From JAGOPB01 sp964606295 (lineage in GTDB: Bacteria; Patescibacteriota; Minisyncoccia; Phycocordibacterales; UBA9973): 31,792 nucleotides of DNA. Location: positions 1 through 31,792 of the forward strand of contig CAZSFR010000006.1 of NCBI GenBank assembly GCA_964606295.1, given 5' to 3'. Under the pieces are notes generated by a model. It was not told the DNA's origin. It searched no databases and was given only the letters and a program-made list of their open reading frames with translations. Of this stretch, positions 6,863 through 13,780 are shown in pieces. How positions within the stretch are numbered: the first letter of the stretch is position 1; every line of letters begins with the position of its first letter. The position numbers and the translations under genes are program-made.

Positions 6863-6986
6863 TACTAAGATTGAACTACTTATTGTTGTCTTGTTTTTGG
6901 GTATTTGGGCGTTCGGCGCAATGAGCGGACTGGTGCAACTCCTTTTGATTGATACTGTTATTACGCTTGTCGTGCGTATAGTATAA
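6855..6986 (+). pseudogene. Possible 43-codon membrane micro-ORF without a usable start
   Basis: After an ATG-TAA pair at 6849-6854 the same frame stays open to TAA 6984-6986. It encodes a hydrophobic peptide, KIELLIVVLFLGIWAFGAMS followed by GLVQLLLIDTVITLVVRIV, which looks like two short membrane helices joined by a Gly turn. There is no in-frame ATG before the middle (6921), although TTG 6891 or ATT 6870 could serve. Either a premature stop has killed the gene at codon two, or a rare start is used. Not a family I recognise. Confidence 0.35.
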
Positions 6987-7038
6987 GGCGAATCTCTTGC
7001 ATAGTATTATAATTTGGTAACAAACACCTCAATTGGTG

Positions 7039-7044
7039 TATAAT
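7039..7044 (+). promoter_or_regulatory. -10 box next to hpf start
   Basis: TATAAT at 7039-7044 lies 8 nt before the ATG at 7053. Another TATAAT is at 7008-7013. The closer one would produce a leaderless or nearly leaderless mRNA. Confidence 0.45.
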
Positions 7045-7052
7045 AAGTTTAT

Positions 7053-7421
7053 ATGGGACAAACAATTCTCAAGGCAACAAATATCGAATTAACAGACGAG
7101 ATGGAAAGTTACGTGAATAAGCGTGTCCAAAGTCTGGACAAATACCTTTCAGGTGGGGAACTTGCCCATGTTGAAGTAGGTAAAAGCACAAACCATCACA
7201 AAAATGGTGATGTTTTCCGTGCGGAAATAAGACTAACATACGAAGGAAAGCATTTGTATGCGGTTGCAGAGAAAGGAGATTTGTTTTCAGCGATCGATGA
7301 GGCGAGAGATGATATGGTTGGACTCATTACGTCACGCAAAGAAAGGATGAAAGCACAGTTTCGTCATGGCGCACAAAAGGTGAAGAATATGATGAAATTT
7401 CCGTGGACACGGGAAAAATAA
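7053..7421 (+). CDS. hpf: Ribosome hibernation promoting factor / RaiA family
   Basis: The 122-residue protein matches the short HPF/RaiA (sigma54 modulation) family: NIELTDEMESYVNKRVQSLD at the N-terminus, HVEVGKSTNHHKNG, then FRAEIRLTYEGKHLYAVAEK and DLFSAIDEARDDMVGLI. The family sits in the 30S decoding region and keeps idle ribosomes inactive. There is no long-HPF dimerisation domain. A Lys/Arg-rich C-terminal tail follows the core. A promoter lies directly upstream, and a short coiled-coil gene follows. Confidence 0.92.
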   Translation: MGQTILKATNIELTDEMESYVNKRVQSLDKYLSGGELAHVEVGKSTNHHKNGDVFRAEIRLTYEGKHLYAVAEKGDLFSAIDEARDDMVGLITSRKERMKAQFRHGAQKVKNMMKFPWTREK

Positions 7422-7462
7422 TCACATCACTCTATCAGTATTATCAGCATCATATATATACT

Positions 7463-7609
7463 ATGGCAGACGCAAATGAAGCACGTAGAAAACTTAGTGA
7501 ATGGAAAGAGACATTGCGAAAGGCAGAAAGCGAAATAAAGTGGTGGGAAGATGAACTTCGAATTCGAGAAGATGAGGAAAAAAAGAATAAGCAGAAAAAT
7601 AGCAATTAA
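7463..7609 (+). CDS. 48-residue charged coiled-coil protein
   Basis: From ATG 7463 the product is MADANEARRKLSEWKETLRK and onward, a nearly all-helical, very charged peptide rich in Glu/Lys with three Trp residues. An upstream in-frame start at 7403 would overlap hpf and adds an unlikely Tyr/His-rich leader, so 7463 is preferred. Its TAA overlaps the stop codon of the convergent pseudouridine synthase by two bases (TTAA at 7606-7609). Function unknown; co-transcription with hpf is plausible. Confidence 0.55.
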   Translation: MADANEARRKLSEWKETLRKAESEIKWWEDELRIREDEEKKNKQKNSN

Positions 7610-8346
7610 GAAAGATTGAGTTCTCTCAAGAAAGTTTTGAGTTCAGCACCCTCTAATTCTCTATGTTCGTTTGCCTTCAAGTTGCCCAGAAGAACGCTCA
7701 TGATACGAAAGCGTTTGAGTGAGATGACTGTGTAGCCGAAGGCAAGACACATGCGTCTAATTTCGCGGTTTTGTCCTTCCGTTAAAATAATATCAAATGA
7801 CACTTCATCAGTTTTCCTTATTTTTGCTGGACGAGTTTTGAATTCACCCACAGTGATACCTTCTTTTATGCCACGCAAAAGCGTGTTGGTGATTGGTTTG
7901 TTGAGTACCGCATGGTACTCTTTTTCGTTTTCATTTTTTGGGTTGAGTAATCTGTCTGTGACGCGACCATCGTTTGTGATAATCAGGAGTCCCTCGGAGT
8001 CTTTGTCGAGTCTGCCGACAAGGAAGACGTCTTTTGGAAGCGAGTTTGCCATCGCCATGACAGAAAGAGTGTTTTTTTCAGGTAATGTCGTGACGCCCTT
8101 TGGTTTGCAATACGCAAAATAGTGATAGCTTCCAGAATCCATCACTCCGTCTATGGTTACTTTGTCACGAATACCTACTTTGTCACCTAAGACCGCGCGG
8201 TTACCGTTGATGAAAACCAATCCCTTTTTGACGAATTCATCAGCACCTTTTCGCGTGGTAATACCACGAATAGAAAGGTATCGGTTGATACGCATAGTTT
8301 CGGTTGGGACAGGAGTGTTGAGTTTTGGGCGTCTAGTTGGTGTCAT
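7606..8346 (-). CDS. rluF: 23S rRNA pseudouridine synthase, RsuA/RluB family, RluF-like
   Basis: The 246-residue protein has an N-terminal S4 RNA-binding domain (MRINRYLSIRGITTRKGADE onwards, from about residue 18) and a pseudouridine synthase domain with the catalytic motif VGRLDKDSEGLLIITNDG, Asp114 being the nucleophile. The segments EKEYHAVLNKPIT and GQNREIRRMCLAFGY, with the RFRIMSV ending, resemble RluF, which modifies U2604 of 23S rRNA, more than RluB or RsuA. An alternative start is Met18. The start overlaps the end of the upstream MFS gene by 14 bp, so the two are probably co-translated. Confidence 0.85.
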   Translation of the reverse strand: MTPTRRPKLNTPVPTETMRINRYLSIRGITTRKGADEFVKKGLVFINGNRAVLGDKVGIRDKVTIDGVMDSGSYHYFAYCKPKGVTTLPEKNTLSVMAMANSLPKDVFLVGRLDKDSEGLLIITNDGRVTDRLLNPKNENEKEYHAVLNKPITNTLLRGIKEGITVGEFKTRPAKIRKTDEVSFDIILTEGQNREIRRMCLAFGYTVISLKRFRIMSVLLGNLKANEHRELEGAELKTFLRELNLS

Positions 8347-9496
8347 GTAGTCGAAGTGATAATGGTATTCCTATTAACAAGAGAACACCCAATATAGCAA
8401 ACAAGGGCTCAAAGCCAAAGTAATTGACAACAAGGCCTCCTGTGAGTGGTCCGACAATGTACGCGATCGGTGTCATTAGTCTGTATAAGGAAAGAATGCG
8501 AGGTTCCCTCTCATCTACCTTTTTGAAAAAATATGTTTCGCTCATGACCTCGACAGTGCTTGCTCCTACACGTGATAAGAACAAAATTCCTGCAAGAAAA
8601 AAAAGTGAGTGTGGCACATGGGGAACAAAAAACGTCGCGATTGCCATTATGAGAAATCCGAGTGCCAAGAGCTCTTTTTCTCCGTATATCTTGTCAGCAA
8701 TCCATCCGAGAGGGAACTGGATGAGAACAAACGGAAGAAGCATAATAGTGAATATAATACCGATTGTGCCGAAGTCTAGTCCAAGCTCCATATGTAGATA
8801 AAGGGGTGTATAGACAACCATCCACGCATAGAAAAATTGAAGAAGAAAATTTATTGCAATTATGTGAATTATATTCCGCTCACGATCAAATGAAAACAAA
8901 AGTTTAAAGACGGGGGCATTGTCGTATTTTGGATCGACGAAGCCTTTGAATCCTGCCACAACGATTATTCCTGTCACTGCAACAATCATTCCAGAAATTC
9001 CATACAACAAGGAGAAGCCTGCCGAGCTTATGAGAATACCTGCAAGCAATGGCGCAAAGAGCCATGCAAGATTGGTGATGGTTAAATAGAATCCGCGCTC
9101 TTGTCCGACTGACTCTGCCTTTGAGAAGTGCTCAACGAAGAGATCGAAACAGTAGGAGACGAGATTGTTTGTCGCATTGTAGAGTATAAAAAGGAGAACG
9201 ACCAGTCCGGCAGGTAAGGCGACTGATAGGTGTAGCCCCAAAAGAACTGTCACTGACAAAAGTATAAGAAGAGATGTTGTTCGAACGTTGCCAGCACGAC
9301 GAAGCAAAAGTGGTATCCACTCGAGACCAATGAGAGTTACTAGCGCGCCTGCTGCGAAAACGAATCCAATAAGTTTGGCGTCGAGGATGCTATCGAGAAA
9401 TGTCGAATTGATATATGCGGTGAGTGCAACATTCCAAGCGAAAAGAAATGATATAGCAAATGTTCTTCGTGCAAGTTTAAGTTTCAGAAAATTCAT
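8333..9496 (-). CDS. MFS transporter
   Basis: The 387-residue protein consists almost entirely of hydrophobic segments, consistent with 12 membrane helices in two halves separated by a short loop near FVDPKYDNAPVFKLLFSFDR (about residue 200). Polar loops such as GWIADKIYGEKELLALG fit the conserved loop between helices 8 and 9 of major facilitator carriers. The substrate is not predictable; a drug or small-metabolite exporter is the default view. It overlaps the rluF-like gene downstream and lies about 155 bp after RNase J on the same strand. That gap (9497-9651) holds no clear signal. Confidence 0.85.
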   Translation of the reverse strand: MNFLKLKLARRTFAISFLFAWNVALTAYINSTFLDSILDAKLIGFVFAAGALVTLIGLEWIPLLLRRAGNVRTTSLLILLSVTVLLGLHLSVALPAGLVVLLFILYNATNNLVSYCFDLFVEHFSKAESVGQERGFYLTITNLAWLFAPLLAGILISSAGFSLLYGISGMIVAVTGIIVVAGFKGFVDPKYDNAPVFKLLFSFDRERNIIHIIAINFLLQFFYAWMVVYTPLYLHMELGLDFGTIGIIFTIMLLPFVLIQFPLGWIADKIYGEKELLALGFLIMAIATFFVPHVPHSLFFLAGILFLSRVGASTVEVMSETYFFKKVDEREPRILSLYRLMTPIAYIVGPLTGGLVVNYFGFEPLFAILGVLLLIGIPLSLRLHDTN

Positions 9497-9651
9497 CCGA
9501 TAGAAAGATTTCGCACCATTCTCACTGAAAGAGCGGTACGAAAAAGTTATTTGTTAATATCGACAATGACTGCGGAAAAATATGGACGTCAGTACTTAGC
9601 ACCACGAAGCCTACTGTCAGATCCATCCTTAGATTTTATCATGCGTAATCG

Positions 9652-11664
9652 CTAGACGCTAAGGAGTACCGGTATCACCAGAGGACGTTTTGCTGTCTTC
9701 TGGAGCAAGAAACGTTCGACAGTGTCCACAACTTCTTGTTTGATGAAATCGAAATCAATAGGTCGTTTACCCTCAGCATTTTTCTCGACTGTTCGTTTGA
9801 TGATGAGGCGTGATTCGTGTAGTAGGTCTTGGGATTCCTTGAGATAGACGAATCCTCGGGAGATGATGTCAGGGGATTTCAGAAGTTTACCTGTACGCGA
9901 GTCAATCGTTGCGACAATAACGAACATACCATCTTCTGCAAGCATTTGACGATCTCTGATGACAACATTTTGTTCATCGCCAACAGTAAATCCGTCGACC
10001 ATCATTGGGCCGGCTTGTGCTTTCTCTTTACGTAGTATCATCTTTTCCCCGTCAGCAGAGATTTCTATCAAGCTTCCGTTGTCTGGAACCACAATGCTCT
10101 CTTCTTTCATACCCAGTTCTAGAGCGAGTTCTTTGTGTAGCTCTAGATGATAGTGGTGTCCATGTATAGGAATAAAGAATTTCGGGTGGACTTTTTTGTG
10201 TAGCCAACGTATATCTTCTTTGTTGCCGTGGCCAGTTGCGTGCACGAAATCTTCTCCTGGTGTTCGATAGCTAATGATTTTGACACCTTGGCGTGAGAGC
10301 CCATCCTTCATTCTTTGTACAGATCTTTCATTTCCTGGAATAATCGACGCGGACAGGACTATCGTATCACCTTTTTGCAGTATGAATTTCTTATGCGTTT
10401 TGTTTGCTGCGCGATTCAATGCCGCAAATTCCTCACCTTGAGCACCCGTCATGAGAATAACGATTTTGTCTGGAGGATAATTGTTGACCTCATCAATAGA
10501 GATAAGCGTTCCTTTTTTTGGTGTCAAAAGTCCGGCTTCGATCGCAACCTCGATATTTGTTTTCATAGAACGTCCTTCGAGGATAACTTTTTTGTTGAGA
10601 TCTTCTGCGATCTGAATGACGCGAATCAAGCGTGTGATGTGAGACGCGAACGCGGCAATAAGTATTCTCCCACGGATTTTCCGGATGAGATTTTCAAGTC
10701 CTTGGTGAACTCTGATTTCCGGTAGCGCAAATCCTTCGTTTTCGATGTTCGTTGAATCAGTCATCAGTAAGAGCACTTTAGCTGTATCAAACTTCGCGTA
10801 TTCCTTTTCCTCGTCATCAGAGACGATACCGTCGAGCTGATCGAGTTTGTAGTCACCGGGATTTACGATCCATCCATGTTCAGTCTCGATGATGATTCCC
10901 ATTGAATCCGGAATTGTGTGAGTCACTCCGAAAAATCTAACCTTGATTTTACCGCACATGATTGTTTCACTTTTTTCAACAGTAATCGCATTCAATGGCG
11001 GAAGGTGTGGGAATTCAGCTTGTCTCTTCTTTAGCATGAGAACAGAAAGATTGCGTGAATACACTGGTGGATTGCCGACACGTGATAGCACGAGGGGAAC
11101 ACCGCCGATATGGTCGAGGTGTCCGTGAGTGATGAGCATGGCACGAATCTTGTCCTTGCGTTCTTCGAGATAACGCGTGTTTGGAATGACATAATCAATA
11201 CCAGGTGTCTCTTCGTTTGAAAAGTGCATTCCTGCATCAATAATAATGATGTCGTCACCGATTTCGATAGCAGTCATGTTCTTTCCGATTTCTTCTACTC
11301 CTCCCAAAGGCACGATGCGAATAACACCTGGTGCTGGTGGGGGAATCATTGGAGCAGTACTTTTTCTTGATGTATTCTGATGCGCAGTTCCTGCCCGTGG
11401 CACTGGTGGCCGTCGAGAAAGATGTCTTCGTCCAGCTGATTGTCTTTGTTCTGGTCGAGCGCGTGTTGTGGTTTTGATAGCAAATTTTGCATCTGGATTT
11501 GGGAGGACAACATTGTTTTCTGCCAAAAGTGCACGAATTCCACGCTCACCTGCGGGTTGTGGCTGTCTCCTTACTTGATTACTATTTTGTTGTACTCGAC
11601 GAGGCGGTGTGGACGCAGGTCCGCTATTGTGTAAGCCTCGGTGAGGATTGTTTGGTGGTATCAT
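9652..11664 (-). CDS. rnj: Ribonuclease J with a long disordered N-terminal extension
   Basis: The 670-residue protein contains a metallo-beta-lactamase/beta-CASP RNase J core from about residue 112 (VIRIVPLGGVEEIGKNM). The zinc motif HGHLDH is at 180-185, beta-CASP motifs include GRSMKTNIEVA and LMTGAQGE, and HATGHGNKEDI is followed by FIPIHGHHYHL. The family degrades and matures RNA, both 5'-to-3' and endonucleolytically. The usual length is about 555; the extra 110 residues are rich in Pro, Arg, Gln and Asn, with a short helical patch (GIRALLAENNVVL). A TATAAT ends only 3 nt before the ATG, so an internal start such as Met106 is conceivable. The gene follows the peptide-binding protein by 13 bp. 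Confidence 0.93.
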   Translation of the reverse strand: MIPPNNPHRGLHNSGPASTPPRRVQQNSNQVRRQPQPAGERGIRALLAENNVVLPNPDAKFAIKTTTRARPEQRQSAGRRHLSRRPPVPRAGTAHQNTSRKSTAPMIPPPAPGVIRIVPLGGVEEIGKNMTAIEIGDDIIIIDAGMHFSNEETPGIDYVIPNTRYLEERKDKIRAMLITHGHLDHIGGVPLVLSRVGNPPVYSRNLSVLMLKKRQAEFPHLPPLNAITVEKSETIMCGKIKVRFFGVTHTIPDSMGIIIETEHGWIVNPGDYKLDQLDGIVSDDEEKEYAKFDTAKVLLLMTDSTNIENEGFALPEIRVHQGLENLIRKIRGRILIAAFASHITRLIRVIQIAEDLNKKVILEGRSMKTNIEVAIEAGLLTPKKGTLISIDEVNNYPPDKIVILMTGAQGEEFAALNRAANKTHKKFILQKGDTIVLSASIIPGNERSVQRMKDGLSRQGVKIISYRTPGEDFVHATGHGNKEDIRWLHKKVHPKFFIPIHGHHYHLELHKELALELGMKEESIVVPDNGSLIEISADGEKMILRKEKAQAGPMMVDGFTVGDEQNVVIRDRQMLAEDGMFVIVATIDSRTGKLLKSPDIISRGFVYLKESQDLLHESRLIIKRTVEKNAEGKRPIDFDFIKQEVVDTVERFLLQKTAKRPLVIPVLLSV

Positions 11665-11677
11665 ATTATTATAATTA

Positions 11678-13411
11678 CTAATTGTTTTTTATGAAGAGTG
11701 GCCAGATTCTCTCTACGCGCACATGCCACGTATAGACATCATTGAAACGTTCGTTCTGACTGCTCAGGCGAGACAGTGACATCCCTTTGATGCCGTTGTT
11801 CCATAAATATATGAACGACGGACTATAAAGGAAAATCGCTGGCTTGTCTTTGATGATTGCATCTTCAAATTTCTTATAAAGTATTGCGCGTTCGCTTGCG
11901 CTTAGTGGCGCGTTCGCTTTTTCTAATAGTGTATCGACATCTTTGTTTGTGTATAGTGAGACGTTGAGTCCAGGATCATTGCGTTCAGATGAATGCCAGA
12001 ATGCAAATAAATCGCTCGCACTTCCAACGACTTCACCGAAGAGCAAAGCGTCATAATTCCTCGGCCTGATTATTGTCTGGTTGAGCGTGCCGATATCAAA
12101 TACTTTCAATTCCACGCTCACACCGATGCTCTCGAGATTTTCTTTGATAATGTCACCTACTTCCTTGAGTTCTGATGTATCGCTTGTTGCAATAGAGAAA
12201 GAGAGATGGTCCACAGATTTTCCATTTGTCTTTTCGAGTAATCCCGTTTCAGCATTTTTCACCCAGCCCTTTTTTTCGAGTATTGATAATGCTTCTTGAG
12301 GATTGTACGAAGACGGCTTTGTTTCTCCAACTGTTGCGATGAGACCTGGAGGAATAGGACTTCCGATTGATGTTGCGTATCCATAGAAAACTTCGTTGAG
12401 GATTCTTTCCTTATCAATTGCTCGTTCAAGAGCAGAAACAACCGTCGGATCATTAAAAAGTTGCGCTTTGTTGTGATTAAAGAAAAGACCAAAAACCCGA
12501 GGCAATGGAGCTGTGTACGCTACAACAGATCTGCCTTGTAGTGATGTCGCGTTCAAAGGTGAAAGAGATGCTGCTGAGTCGATGGTGCCACGAGCGAACG
12601 CCGACGCGAGTTCGTTTTCATTTGCATAAAAGCGAATTGTCATCTTCTCTATATAAGGATTGCCGAGAGCAAATTCGGAGAATGCCTCAAGGGTGTAATA
12701 ACTAGGGACACCAGATGATTTCCTTTTGACATTCACGACTTCGTAAGGACCTGAGCCGGTTGGGTAGGTGTTTGCATCAGCGAAGCCTATTTCCTCAGGT
12801 TTTACATTCTCCCAAATATGTTTTGGTAAAATTCCTATGTTCATTTTTTCGAGAAATCCACTGAATGGTTGTGCAAGAGTAAATTCTACTGTCTTCTCGT
12901 CAACTTTGTTTACACTGACGCCTTCCCATGATATTCGCATTGTGCTTTTGACGAGTGGGTCTTGGATGAGAGAAAATGTGTAGACGATATCGTCTGTGGT
13001 AAGCACTTTACCATCATGAAAAGATAAATCATCTTTGAGTATAAATGTATATACTTTTCCATCAGGAGATATGGTGTAACTTTCTGCTAAATCAGGAATT
13101 AGTCCGTCTGACGTCTTGCGCATCAACCCTGAATAAACGAGAGTTGAGAGGTCCCTGTCTGCATCAGAAATCGCGATGACGGGATTAACGAATCGAGGTG
13201 TTCCAATGATACCCTCAGTAAGAGAGCCACCATGCATAGGTACCTCAACACTGAAATGAAAATTGACAAGCACGAGCATACCTAAAACAGATGCAAACAT
13301 GAGAGATCCGCCAACGCTCATCAAAATCCACTCGCGCCTTTTGAGCGAATGAAAGATTGCGTTCCATTCATTTTTCGATGGCCATAAAGAGGCCCTTTTT
13401 TTGAGATTCAT
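11678..13411 (-). CDS. Peptide ABC transporter substrate-binding protein (SBP_bac_5)
   Basis: From ATG 13411 the protein has 577 residues. A cytoplasmic basic start (MNLKKRASLWPSKNEW) is followed by one membrane helix and then an OppA/DppA-type domain beginning GGSLTEGIIGTPRFVNPVIA. Typical family segments are LAESYTISPDGKVYTFILKD, LTTDDIVYTF and GTIDSAASL. There is no lipobox, so it is anchored by the helix rather than by lipid. It would capture oligopeptides or similar ligands outside the membrane; no ABC permease or ATPase lies nearby. An upstream TTG start at 13435 is possible but less likely. It lies between secG and rnj on one strand. Confidence 0.88.
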   Translation of the reverse strand: MNLKKRASLWPSKNEWNAIFHSLKRREWILMSVGGSLMFASVLGMLVLVNFHFSVEVPMHGGSLTEGIIGTPRFVNPVIAISDADRDLSTLVYSGLMRKTSDGLIPDLAESYTISPDGKVYTFILKDDLSFHDGKVLTTDDIVYTFSLIQDPLVKSTMRISWEGVSVNKVDEKTVEFTLAQPFSGFLEKMNIGILPKHIWENVKPEEIGFADANTYPTGSGPYEVVNVKRKSSGVPSYYTLEAFSEFALGNPYIEKMTIRFYANENELASAFARGTIDSAASLSPLNATSLQGRSVVAYTAPLPRVFGLFFNHNKAQLFNDPTVVSALERAIDKERILNEVFYGYATSIGSPIPPGLIATVGETKPSSYNPQEALSILEKKGWVKNAETGLLEKTNGKSVDHLSFSIATSDTSELKEVGDIIKENLESIGVSVELKVFDIGTLNQTIIRPRNYDALLFGEVVGSASDLFAFWHSSERNDPGLNVSLYTNKDVDTLLEKANAPLSASERAILYKKFEDAIIKDKPAIFLYSPSFIYLWNNGIKGMSLSRLSSQNERFNDVYTWHVRVERIWPLFIKNN

Positions 13412-13454
13412 AGAGAGATTAAAAAATACATTCAATATGACTACGCTTTAGTCT

Positions 13455-13688
13455 TTAGGAAAATAGAACTGCAATTAGTGCGGAGACAGAAAACAGTATT
13501 GCAATAACTATAGTGAAAGTGAAGAGGAATTTTTCTAATCCTCGACGCTTATGATAAGTGATGCTTCCGTCACCTCCACCCAATGCTCCACCAAGACCAG
13601 CGCTTCGCTCTTGTAGCAAAATTCCCGCGAGAAGGAGAACAGAGAGGACAATTTGGAATATCGGTAGAACCGAAAGAAGAGTTGTCAT
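13455..13688 (-). CDS. secG: Protein translocase subunit SecG
   Basis: The 77-residue protein has two membrane helices (about 7-25 and 54-75) separated by the conserved SecG loop QERSAGLGGALGGGDGS. Length and layout are standard. SecG assists SecYEG-mediated export. It begins a minus-strand run with the peptide-binding protein and rnj. A TATAGT hexamer 8 nt upstream of the ATG suggests a leaderless mRNA. Confidence 0.93.
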   Translation of the reverse strand: MTTLLSVLPIFQIVLSVLLLAGILLQERSAGLGGALGGGDGSITYHKRRGLEKFLFTFTIVIAILFSVSALIAVLFS

Positions 13689-13696
13689 ACGTGTGC

Positions 13697-13702
13697 ACTA
13701 TA
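13697..13702 (-). promoter_or_regulatory. -10 box for leaderless secG mRNA
   Basis: Minus-strand TATAGT is followed by 8 nt and ATG 13688, in a short divergent gap shared with the VirD4-like gene. Confidence 0.4.
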
Positions 13703-13780
13703 GCATAGTGCTCTCAATTTTGCAAAATGCATATAAAAAACGCTTGTCTCTGAATTTTCATGATACAATATGTATTATAT

